From: an uncultured Solirubrobacter sp. | GTDB lineage: Bacteria; Actinomycetota; Thermoleophilia; Solirubrobacterales; Solirubrobacteraceae | Reading direction: 5' to 3' | Assembly (NCBI GenBank): GCA_937871635.1 | Contig: CALMNS010000598.1 | Coordinates: 1 to 15,076 of the forward strand | Length of the DNA: 15,076 nucleotides | In this document: piece by piece, positions 1 through 6,584 of the stretch | Position numbering within the stretch: position 1 is the stretch's first letter | Layout of the letters: every line of letters begins with the position of its first letter | Translations under genes and position numbers: made by a program | Notes under the pieces: generated by a model | The model's database searches: none | Told to the model about the DNA's origin: nothing | What the model saw: only the letters and a program-made list of their open reading frames with translations

Positions 1-2
1 CC

Positions 3-74
3 GAGGTGCTCGAGGGCGTCGGCGACCTCGCCGAGGCGCAGTGGGCCCCGGCCGCGACTCAAGGAGCAAGATGA
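3..74 (+). CDS. 3' end of an unidentified upstream gene (partial)
   Basis: One frame runs from the window edge to a TGA at 72-74 and reads like the C-terminus of a real protein (EVLEGVGDLAEAQW...), with high GC at third positions. Its stop overlaps the start of the next gene as ATGA (71-74). The same overlap style is used by the genes that follow, so this is probably the preceding gene of the same operon. Only 23 residues are visible and no family can be named. Confidence 0.5.
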   Translation, partial: EVLEGVGDLAEAQWAPAATQGAR

Positions 75-853
75 GCGCCCCCAATGGAGCAGGCCGCGTG
101 GCCGGCAAGGTCGCCATGGTCACCGGCGGCGCCCAGGGGATCGGGCGGGCGATCTGCGTGCGACTGGCCGAGCACGGCGCGGCCGTGGCGGTGGTCGACA
201 TCGGCGACGGCCAAGCGACCGCCGAGCTGGCCCGCCAGGCGGGTGGCGTCGCCGAGCCGTGGCGCTGCAACGTCACCGACGAAGACCAGGTCGCCGCCAC
301 GGTCGCCGCCATCGCTGAGCGGTTCGGCGGTCTGGACGTCCTGGTCAACAACGCCGCCATCCCGGGCACCCAGTCGCAGACCCACGAGGCGACCCAGCAG
401 GAGTTCGACGCCGTCTTCGACGTCAACGTCCGTGGCGTCTTCTTGTGTACGAAGCACGCGGTGCCGCACATGCTCGAGCGGCGTGGCGGCTCAGTGGTGC
501 ACATCTCCTCGATCAGCGGCCTGATCGGCAACGCCGATCTACCGCTCTACCACGCCACCAAGGGCGCCGTCCGACTCATGGCGAAGACCGACGCCGTCGT
601 CTATGCCCGGCGCGGTATTCGCGTCAACTCCATCCACCCTGGATCGGTCCGCACGCCGCTGAGCGAGCAGGCAGCACAGGCGCACCCAGACGGGGTCGAC
701 GCCTACTTCCAGATGTTCGCCGACATGCACCCGATCGGTCGCCAGGGCACGCCGGACGATATCGCCTACGGAGCGCTCTACCTCGCCTCAGATGAGTCAT
801 CGTTCGTGACCGGGTCCGAACTGGTGATCGACGGCGGCTACACCGCGCAATGA
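71..853 (+). CDS. Short-chain dehydrogenase/reductase (SDR 1), classical type
   Basis: This is an NAD(P)-dependent cytosolic oxidoreductase that interconverts an alcohol and a ketone; the substrate is unknown. It has 260 residues, a normal length for classical SDRs. Visible motifs are the Rossmann glycine motif TGGAQGIG (T18 onward), NNAA in place of the usual NNAG, and a complete catalytic tetrad N119, S147, Y160 and K164 (YHATK). A C-terminal VIDGGYTAQ is the usual SDR ending. I chose ATG 71 over the in-frame start at 41 because AAGGAG lies at 61-66 and the start overlaps the upstream stop as ATGA. It is first of at least three SDRs in the operon. The acidic residue ending strand 2 (VVD) suggests NAD(H) preference by family rule. 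Confidence 0.93.
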   Translation: MSAPNGAGRVAGKVAMVTGGAQGIGRAICVRLAEHGAAVAVVDIGDGQATAELARQAGGVAEPWRCNVTDEDQVAATVAAIAERFGGLDVLVNNAAIPGTQSQTHEATQQEFDAVFDVNVRGVFLCTKHAVPHMLERRGGSVVHISSISGLIGNADLPLYHATKGAVRLMAKTDAVVYARRGIRVNSIHPGSVRTPLSEQAAQAHPDGVDAYFQMFADMHPIGRQGTPDDIAYGALYLASDESSFVTGSELVIDGGYTAQ

Positions 854-884
854 CCTGTCCCACCGTCGATCGTCAGGAGACGTC

Positions 885-1730
885 ATGAGCCGAAGCGCCA
901 CCCCATCGACTAGCGGGGCAGCCACCCCGCAGGCCCGGCGGCTCGAGGATCGAGTCGCCGTCGTAACCGGCTCGAGCTCGGGCCACGGTAGGGCCATCGC
1001 GCTCGCATTGGCCGCCGCCGGCGCGGCGGTCATGTGTTGCGACCTACGCAAGAGCCCGCTGCCCGGCGGCTTCGAGGCAGAGATCGAGGTGGACACCGAC
1101 GACCTGATCCGCCGCAACCATGGCCGTGCCGACTTCGAGACCGCCGACGTGACGGTCGCGCAAGACATGCACACCGTCGCCCAGCGAGCGGTGAAGGCGT
1201 TCGGCCGGCTGGACGTCTGGGTCAACAACGCGGGCATCTTCGTGGTCAACGCCTCTGTCGTAGACGAGACCGAAGAGGCATGGGACCGGACGATGGGCAT
1301 TAACGTCAAGGGAACCTGGCTGGGTTGCAAGGCGGCGGTCGCAGCGATGCGCGAGCAAGAAGTTCGTGGCCGAGCGCGTGGGCGGATCGTCAACATCGGC
1401 TCGATCGCCGGAGAGATCGGGCAGGCCGACCTCGGCGCCTACTCGGCCTCCAAGGGCGCGGTCCACAACCTGACCCGGGCGCTGGCCATCGAGTGCGCTC
1501 CACTGCGCATCAACGTCAACGCCGTCGCCCCCGGCTACTTCGCCACCGCCATGAACCGAGGGTTCTTCGACGACCCGGAGGCGCTAGCCGGCATCCATGA
1601 CCTCCATCCGTGGCCCGAGCTGGGGACGCCGGACGATATCGGCGCCGCCGTCGCCTTCCTCGCCTCCGACGACGCGGGCTGGATCACCGGCGCGATCCTC
1701 CCAGTGGACGGCGGGGTGACCGCCAAGTGA
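885..1730 (+). CDS. Short-chain dehydrogenase/reductase (SDR 2) with extended cofactor-loop insert
   Basis: This 281-residue classical SDR oxidoreductase has an unknown substrate. It carries TGSSSGHG (T28 onward), NNAG, and a complete tetrad N140, S173, Y186 and K190 (YSASK). The interval between the glycine motif and the catalytic Asn is 11 residues longer than in SDR 1. The extra residues follow strand 2 (CCDLRKSPLPGG...). An insert at this place is known from mycofactocin-associated SDRs, which hold NAD non-exchangeably, but also occurs elsewhere, so that assignment is only a possibility. ATG 885 has AGGAGA at 875-880. The gene lies 31 bp after SDR 1 and its stop overlaps the GTG start of SDR 3. 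Confidence 0.92.
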   Translation: MSRSATPSTSGAATPQARRLEDRVAVVTGSSSGHGRAIALALAAAGAAVMCCDLRKSPLPGGFEAEIEVDTDDLIRRNHGRADFETADVTVAQDMHTVAQRAVKAFGRLDVWVNNAGIFVVNASVVDETEEAWDRTMGINVKGTWLGCKAAVAAMREQEVRGRARGRIVNIGSIAGEIGQADLGAYSASKGAVHNLTRALAIECAPLRINVNAVAPGYFATAMNRGFFDDPEALAGIHDLHPWPELGTPDDIGAAVAFLASDDAGWITGAILPVDGGVTAK

Positions 1731-2386
1731 GCAGCGTCTCAGAGACGGTTCGACCCAGGACCGCCAACGTGCTTGCGGGCGGTGTCGCGCTGGTCACCGG
1801 TGGTGCCAAGGGCATCGGAGAGGCGATCGTCCGGACGCTCGTCGGCCACGGCGCCGACGACATCCTGGTCAACGGCGCCGGCGTGTCGAAGGGCATGTCC
1901 GTCATGGACGTCGACGAGGCGGACTGGGACCGTGTCGACGACGTCAACGCCAAGGGGCTGTTCTTCGCGTCGCAGGCTGCCGCGCGTCACATGATCGAGC
2001 GACGCTCCGGCAAGATCGTCAACATCGCTTCGATGGCGGGCAAGGAGGCCACCCCGCTCTTCACGCATTACTCCGCGACGAAGTTCGCGGTGATGGCCAT
2101 CACCCAGGGCATGGCCAAGGAACTGGGAAGGTACGGGATCAACGTCAACGCCGTGTGCCCCGGCATCGTCCGGACGCCGCTCTGGGATCCGCTGCTCGAG
2201 CAGCTCGCGGCCGTCAAGCAGATCGACCCGGAGGCGGCGTTCGAGGAGTTCGTCGCCGACGTGCCGCTGAGGCGAGCCCAGACACCGGAGGATGTCGCCG
2301 AGGCCGTCGCCTTCCTCGCCTCCGACCTTGCCGCGAACATCACCGGCGAGGGGCTTAACGTTTCCGGCGGATCGAAGGTGCACTGA
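1727..2386 (+). CDS. SDR 3 with an internal deletion in the Rossmann fold, probably inactive
   Basis: The GTG start at 1727 overlaps the SDR 2 stop as GTGA. The 219-residue product is short for the family. It has TGGAKGIG (T24 onward), an atypical NGAG, and the catalytic residues N74, S102, Y115 and K119 (YSATK). From the glycine-motif Thr to the catalytic Asn there are 50 residues here against 101 in SDR 1, while Asn to Tyr is 41 in both. About 51 residues are therefore missing between the first helix (TLVGHGAD) and strand 4 (DILVN). This removes strands 2-3 and the loop that selects NAD or NADP. The frame stays open, so it may still make protein, but normal cofactor binding is doubtful. Its stop overlaps the next ATG by 1 nt. 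Confidence 0.85.
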   Translation: MSSVSETVRPRTANVLAGGVALVTGGAKGIGEAIVRTLVGHGADDILVNGAGVSKGMSVMDVDEADWDRVDDVNAKGLFFASQAAARHMIERRSGKIVNIASMAGKEATPLFTHYSATKFAVMAITQGMAKELGRYGINVNAVCPGIVRTPLWDPLLEQLAAVKQIDPEAAFEEFVADVPLRRAQTPEDVAEAVAFLASDLAANITGEGLNVSGGSKVH

Positions 2387-2721
2387 TGGCCGAGCTCTTC
2401 GTGGTCATCACCGAGTACACGACCGAGCTCGCCGAGGTCGACGCCCACCGCGACGACCACATCCGCTGGATCCACGAGCACTACGACTCAGGGCGCATCC
2501 TTGTCTCGGGACGCCGCAGCCCACCGCACGGCGGCGCGATCGTCATGCGCGCCACCGACCGAGCCGAAGCGAACGCGGTACTCGATACGGACCCCTTCGC
2601 GGCCGCCGGCATCGTCGAGCGCCGCCTCTACCCGTTCACCCCGACCCGACCCGCCAGCCTCGACTCGGCCGTCGCGGCCTTCATCGACGGCGACGCCCCA
2701 CCGCTCGAGGCTCCGCGATGA
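2386..2721 (+). CDS. YciI-like protein 1
   Basis: This is a small alpha/beta ferredoxin-fold protein of 111 residues. The YciI family often accompanies catabolic enzymes and is structurally related to muconolactone isomerase; its biochemical role here is unknown. Family features seen are HRDDHIRWIHEHYDSG near residues 22-37, GRILVSG, GGAIVMRA, and a DTDPF segment that matches the D-P-F signature. It starts in a TGATG overlap with SDR 3 and ends in an ATGA overlap with the dehydrogenase that follows, so it is part of the operon. It is clearly paralogous to the gene at 6241, sharing GRILVSG-x3-PP-x-GGAIVMRA. Confidence 0.85.
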   Translation: MAELFVVITEYTTELAEVDAHRDDHIRWIHEHYDSGRILVSGRRSPPHGGAIVMRATDRAEANAVLDTDPFAAAGIVERRLYPFTPTRPASLDSAVAAFIDGDAPPLEAPR

Positions 2722-3785
2722 AGGCGGCGGTCTACCACGGCAAGGAGGACGTCCGCATAGAGTCGGTCGACGAGCCCGCCGGCCCAGGGCCGGACGACGT
2801 CATCGTCCAAGTGGCGCGAGCCACCATCTGCGGGACTGACGTCAACGAGTTCGTCCGCGGCGCTTCAGTGATCCCGCTCGAGCGACGCCACCCAGCGAGT
2901 GGCCACGTCGGGCCGCTCGTCATCGGCCACGAGTTCATGGGCCGCGTGGTGGCGGGGGGCCGCGGCGTCACGGCGTTGGCTGAGGGCGACCGGGTCGCGT
3001 GCGGGGCCGGCATCTCCTGCGGCTCTTGCGCGTGGTGCCGCAGCGGTCGCACCAACCTCTGCGCGACCTACGTGACCGTCGGTATCCAGCGCGACGGCGG
3101 CCTGGCCGAACTCGTCCGCGCGCCAGCTTCGACCTACCGGCCAGTGCCCGAGGACTGCACCGATGACGCAGCGGCGCTCAGCCAACCGCTGTCGATCGCC
3201 CTCCATGCTCTCGACCGGGCCGATCCGCTGCCCGCGGAGACTCTCGTGGTGATCGGCGCCGGGGGAATCGGCGCGTTCGTGATCGCCGCGGCGCGGAGCC
3301 GCGGGATCGAGCGGATCGTGGCAGTCGACATCTCGGCCACGCGCCTCGCCCGCGCGGAGCAGGTCGGCGCCACTGACCTGCTAGACGCGTTGAAAGTCGA
3401 CGCGGTGGAGTCGCTGCGCGAGCTCACCGGCGGGATTGGCGCCGACGTGGTGATCGAGGCATCCGGGGCGCCAACCTCGCTCGGGACTGCGCTCGCCGCG
3501 ACGCGCCGCGGCGGGCGGGTGCTGATGCTCGGTACGCCACCGACCAAGGCCGAGCTCGACGTCAAGGACGCCGTCCTGCGCGAGGTCGAGCTGCGTACCG
3601 CCGTCGCCCACATCTGCGATCACGACCTGCCGGTGGCGCTGGAGATGCTTCGAGGAGGCGCCCTCGCGGCAGCGCTGACCGACCGGACCGTCCCCCTCGA
3701 CCGGCTTGTGCCCGACGGTCTACAAGCCCTCGCGGCCGGAACAGTCGAGGGCAAGATCCTGGTCGATCCCGAGCAAAGCGCATGA
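2718..3785 (+). CDS. Zinc-dependent medium-chain dehydrogenase, butanediol/threonine dehydrogenase-like
   Basis: This 355-residue MDR-family enzyme likely oxidises a secondary alcohol or vicinal diol with NAD+. Catalytic-zinc residues are C38 (CGTD), H71 and E72 (GHEF). The structural-zinc cysteines are C101, C104, C107 and C115. The Rossmann motif is GAGGIG near residue 178. The long loop before GHEF (VIPLERRHPASGHVGP) resembles 2,3-butanediol dehydrogenases. The position usually held by Glu in the [V/I]EPL motif is Gln here (Q156 in SQPLSIALHA); in sorbitol dehydrogenases this Glu lies near the catalytic zinc. ATG 2718 overlaps the YciI stop as ATGA, and its own stop overlaps the next ATG at 3782. 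Confidence 0.9.
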   Translation: MKAAVYHGKEDVRIESVDEPAGPGPDDVIVQVARATICGTDVNEFVRGASVIPLERRHPASGHVGPLVIGHEFMGRVVAGGRGVTALAEGDRVACGAGISCGSCAWCRSGRTNLCATYVTVGIQRDGGLAELVRAPASTYRPVPEDCTDDAAALSQPLSIALHALDRADPLPAETLVVIGAGGIGAFVIAAARSRGIERIVAVDISATRLARAEQVGATDLLDALKVDAVESLRELTGGIGADVVIEASGAPTSLGTALAATRRGGRVLMLGTPPTKAELDVKDAVLREVELRTAVAHICDHDLPVALEMLRGGALAAALTDRTVPLDRLVPDGLQALAAGTVEGKILVDPEQSA

Positions 3786-4819
3786 CGGCCACCCTGGTCC
3801 TCACCGGCCCGTCCTCGGTCGAGTTGCAGGACATCCCCACGCCCGAGCCCGGTCCGGGGCAGTGCCTGATCGACGTTGCCTACGTCGGGATCTGTGGCAC
3901 CGACGTGGCGCTCTACACCGGGCGGAGCACGTATCTGCGCGAGGGTCTGACGTCCTATCCGGTGCGCTTCGGGCACGAATGGTCCGGCGTGGTGCGTGCG
4001 CTTGGCGCCGGGACCGTGGGCCTCGCGGCCGGCGATCGGGTGGCCGGTCATAACTTCGGGGTCTGCGGGCTCTGCTCTGAGTGCCGTGTCGGCCGGCGCT
4101 GGCTCTGCTTACGCCGCTCTGAGGCAGGCGTGCGCGGGGACGTGCCCGGTGCCGCGGGGCGACAGGCGGTGCTCTCCGCCACAACCATGGTCGCGCTTCC
4201 TGACGCTGTCTCCCTGCGCCATGCGGCCTGCCTCGAGCCGATCACCTGCTCCCGGCGGGCGCTATCGCGTTGCGTGCTCGACGAGGCGGATCGCGTCGCG
4301 GTGGTCGGCACTGGGATGCTCGGGCTGGCCGGAGTGCAGCTGGCTCGTCTGAGCGGCGCGCGGGTCGACGCCGTCGGCGTCGAGGCGGCCGGGCTCGCCC
4401 TCGCCGACCAGCTTGGCGCCGATGCGACCCTGACCCCGGGTGAGGCCGCCGCCGACCGCTACGACGTCGTACTCGAGGCGTCCGGCTCGGCGGACGGGAT
4501 CGGTGAGGCGCTACGCATCGCCGCGCCCGCCGGGCGCATCGGGCAGGTGGGGGTGGCTCACGAACGGGTTGACAATGCCGACTTCGCGGCCATCGTGCTC
4601 AAGGACCTGACGCTGCACGGCAGCATCGGTGGGCTTGATCAGTGGGACCAGGTTGTCGGCCTGGTCGCCCGCGGCCGGCTCGAGATCGAAGCGCTCATCG
4701 AGGCGACCATCCCATACGCGCAGGCGGGGGACGCGCTCGAGCACCTAGACGAGGGGCAACGCAGCAGGCCGAAGATCCTGCTGGAGTTCGACCCAACCCT
4801 GGACGACCGCGACGTCTGA
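3782..4819 (+). CDS. Zinc-dependent medium-chain dehydrogenase 2 (sorbitol/threonine dehydrogenase-like)
   Basis: This is a second MDR-family NAD(P)-dependent alcohol dehydrogenase, 345 residues. Visible are C38 (GICGTD), H65 and E66 (GHEW), four structural-zinc cysteines C95, C98, C101 and C109, E152 in CLEP, and a Rossmann motif GTGMLG. The usual G-x-F/Y-A-E-Y stretch before the LPD element reads GAAGRQAVLS, so a conserved region lining the active-site entrance is divergent. The start is in an ATGA overlap with the preceding dehydrogenase and the stop overlaps an SDR remnant at 4819. Two zinc dehydrogenases in a row suggest successive oxidations of one substrate or two stereoisomers; this is inference. 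Confidence 0.9.
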   Translation: MTATLVLTGPSSVELQDIPTPEPGPGQCLIDVAYVGICGTDVALYTGRSTYLREGLTSYPVRFGHEWSGVVRALGAGTVGLAAGDRVAGHNFGVCGLCSECRVGRRWLCLRRSEAGVRGDVPGAAGRQAVLSATTMVALPDAVSLRHAACLEPITCSRRALSRCVLDEADRVAVVGTGMLGLAGVQLARLSGARVDAVGVEAAGLALADQLGADATLTPGEAAADRYDVVLEASGSADGIGEALRIAAPAGRIGQVGVAHERVDNADFAAIVLKDLTLHGSIGGLDQWDQVVGLVARGRLEIEALIEATIPYAQAGDALEHLDEGQRSRPKILLEFDPTLDDRDV

Positions 4820-5031
4820 TGGAGCTGGGTCTGGCAGGAGGAACCGCCTACGTGACCTCTAGCGTGAAGGGCATCGGCGAGGTGGTCGCTTGACCTTGCC
4901 GGCGCTGAAGCGACCCTCATGATCCACGTGCGAGCATCACGGATCCTGCTTCCCCGTCTCACCGCTGGCCAGGCACATCACCGCCGCCGCGATCTCGGTC
5001 GTCGGTGGAGGAGCCCGAGGGCCTCCTCTGA
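4819..5031 (+). pseudogene. Decayed SDR relic
   Basis: It begins with ATG 4819 in a TGATG overlap with the preceding stop and reads MELGLAGGTAYVTSSVKGIG, an SDR N-terminus with the first Gly of TGxxxGIG changed to Ser. A TGA stops it at 4891-4893. SDR-like sequence resumes one frame later (LAGAEATLMIHVRAS from 4895, like the helix 1/strand 2 region). It jumps again to a typical SDR C-terminus (SPLARHITAAAISVVGGGARG from about 4959). The catalytic middle, about 150 residues, is absent. I read this as a once-functional last gene of the operon with a large internal deletion and at least two frame changes. The right boundary is approximate. Confidence 0.75.
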
Positions 5032-5194
5032 CTGAGAGTCACAGGCAACCGGTCGCTCTCACCGCGTCAACCGGCACGACCGAGCCTCCGAGCGGAAGTC
5101 GAACCGATCGCCGCGACGAGCAGCAGATGGCGTGCCGCGGCGTGATCCGTACGTTGCCCGAGACCTGCCGGCCAGCCCTCGCCTGTGGCGTCCG
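5032..5194. other. Intergenic stretch, nothing recognised
   Basis: The sequence between the SDR relic and the NTF2-like gene has no convincing ORF, operator copy or strong promoter match that I can see. It presumably holds the promoter of the NTF2-like gene if that gene is transcribed separately. Confidence 0.4.
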
Positions 5195-5647
5195 ATGAGC
5201 CGGACTGAGCCGGCCGCCGGCGGCCCGATCGCCGTGCTCGAGCGCTTCTACGCCGCCGAGGCGGTGTACATGAACGCCGGCGGCGCACTGGCTGGCGCTG
5301 ACTTCGCAGAGATGGCCGCGACCCTACACGAGGACGTGGTGCTCCACCAGTCGCCCGACCTGCCGTGGGGAGGTGAGTTCGTCGGTCACACCGGCTACGA
5401 GGAGTGGGCCCGACTGATGAGCACCGCCTTCGAACATCTCGAGGTGCGCGGCGCACGCTTCTTCGTCGAGGGTGACACGGTCGTCATCCTGTGCCAACTG
5501 GTCACACGCTCGCGCGCCACGGGTGAGGAGCTCGACGAGCCGATGGCTCAGGTCGTCCGGGTCCGGGGGGACCGCATCGCGGAGTTCCGACCGTTCTACT
5601 GGAACGTGCCCCGCTACGTCAGGGCCTCTCCCGGGGTGACCCGCTGA
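5195..5647 (+). CDS. NTF2/SnoaL-like protein
   Basis: This 150-residue protein has the length and pattern of the NTF2-like (SnoaL) cone fold. An N-terminal helix (VLERFYAAEAVYM) is followed by LHEDVVLHQSPDLPWGGEFVGHTGYEEW and a C-terminal beta-rich part ending RVRGDRIAEFRPFYWNVP. Members include isomerases, cyclases, dehydratases and non-enzymes, so the function is open. ATG 5195 is preferred because homology begins just after it. An in-frame GTG at 5132 would add 21 residues of low-complexity sequence. No clear ribosome-binding site precedes either start. It lies downstream of the SDR/ADH operon on the same strand. Confidence 0.8.
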   Translation: MSRTEPAAGGPIAVLERFYAAEAVYMNAGGALAGADFAEMAATLHEDVVLHQSPDLPWGGEFVGHTGYEEWARLMSTAFEHLEVRGARFFVEGDTVVILCQLVTRSRATGEELDEPMAQVVRVRGDRIAEFRPFYWNVPRYVRASPGVTR

Positions 5648-6114
5648 GGTCGTCGCGAGCGTCCAGAAGCCGTCGGCGCCGATGGTGCTTGATGGGGACG
5701 TGCCAAGCGCTTGGCGGACTTGCGTCGCTGTCGCTTTCTGGACGGTCCACTCGGAGCACTGGAGGATTGGTCACTCCGTCTACCTAAAGGCATGGCCTAC
5801 GTGGGAGGTGCTGGCGAGGGTGGCATCGCAAGCACACGCCTTGTCACGCCACCACCTGCACGGCAAGGACGTTCGCCTCGCGCCTCGTACGGCAAGGTGT
5901 TCGAGCGTCGCCCGCCCCGGCCGAGTCTGGCCACGTCCGGTACTCGATGAATCTGGGTCGAGCAGGCCCGCTATTTTCCGCGAGCGGCCTTGTAGTCCGC
6001 GACGCCGGCAGTTGCCATCGGGGTCATCTCGAGCGTCGAGTGGAAGTCGTCCGGGACCGGACGGACGTCGGTGAGGGACGCGCCGAGCAGGCTGGACGGT
6101 ACGTATCGACAGGT
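5648..6114. other. Gene-poor boundary between the two clusters
   Basis: Some 470 bp without a convincing gene. The composition from about 5750 to 5800 is less GC-rich and lacks the codon periodicity of the neighbours. It contains a 14-bp perfect palindrome at 5702-5715. On the minus strand from about 6105 to 5971 there is a reading frame with coding-like third positions that ends in TAG (...DVRPVPDDFHSTLEM...AARGK). This could be a gene fragment of unknown family. I recognise no transposase or phage gene. Confidence 0.45.
5702..5715. repeat. Perfect 14-bp palindrome, LacI-operator-like
   Basis: The bases GCCAAGCGCTTGGC read identically on both strands. The centre AAGCGCTT resembles operators of LacI-family regulators, which typically have a central CG. 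No LacI-type gene is present in the window and the neighbouring sequence has no gene starting close downstream, so the role is unknown. Confidence 0.35.
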
Positions 6115-6142
6115 GGGATCGAACTGTCTACAGTTCGATCCC
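6115..6142. promoter_or_regulatory. Operator A: 28-bp perfect inverted repeat with TGTCTACA core
   Basis: Arms GGGATCGAACTGT and ACAGTTCGATCCC are exact reverse complements around a 2-bp centre (CT). The core TGTCTACA (6125-6132) matches the motif found before six other promoters in the window. It lies about 100 bp upstream of the YciI-2 start and is the most symmetrical copy. There is no T-run after it, so a terminator is less likely than a protein-binding site. Confidence 0.65.
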
Positions 6143-6240
6143 GTGCAGGAGCGCGTCACTGCAAATGGTCGAGCGGAGGGAAAGACGGGGATGAGCATGC
6201 AGTCGATGCGGCGGGCGGATTGGGACCTGGCTGGAGGAGC

Positions 6241-6549
6241 GTGTTCATCCTGATCGCCGAGTACCTCCGGCCGCTGGAGGAGGTGCGCCAGCAGATCGGC
6301 GCGCACCGCGAATGGCTGCGGGCGCAGTACGAGGCCGGGCGCATCCTGGTCTCGGGCCCGATGGTGCCACCGCCTGGCGGCGCCATCGTCATGCGAGCCG
6401 AGTCGCGCGAGGAGCTCGACGAGCTGCTCGAGCCCGAGCCCTTCCAGCGGCTCGGATTGGCCCGCTACGCCGTCCACGAGTTCGCCCCGACCGACGGACC
6501 GCTGCGAAGCGCGGCGTTCGACCAGTTCATCTCGGCGGCCGGTACCTGA
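6241..6549 (+). CDS. YciI-like protein 2
   Basis: This 102-residue YciI-family protein is a paralogue of the gene at 2386. The shared core is GRILVSG, PPPGGAIVMRA and an EPEPF segment corresponding to the family D-P-F signature; the role is unknown. Homology starts at GTG 6241 (VFILIAEYLRPLEEV), preceded by GGAGGA at 6233-6238, which is very close to the start. No ATG lies in this frame nearby. It is the first gene after operator A, is followed 35 bp later by SDR 4, and is probably cotranscribed with it. Confidence 0.8.
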   Translation: MFILIAEYLRPLEEVRQQIGAHREWLRAQYEAGRILVSGPMVPPPGGAIVMRAESREELDELLEPEPFQRLGLARYAVHEFAPTDGPLRSAAFDQFISAAGT

Positions 6550-6584
6550 TACCTGATGTCGACCATGCAAGGAGCAGAGCCCAC

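Noticed and set aside
4563..4575. TTGACA in GGGTTGACAATG inside the second dehydrogenase gene
   Set aside because: It lacks the TGT half (GGT instead), lies within conserved coding sequence (ERVDNAD), and has no gene start downstream.
5711..5950. Frame reading MAYVGGAGEGGIAS (from 5792), faintly like an SDR glycine motif
   Set aside because: The similarity is a few glycines only. No strand or helix pattern follows and the rest of the frame is arginine/proline-rich, as expected from noncoding GC-rich DNA.
6555..6562. TGTCGACC between YciI-2 and SDR 4 as an eighth operator
   Set aside because: The right half-site ends in C rather than A, the flanks show no symmetry, and the two genes are only 35 bp apart and likely cotranscribed.
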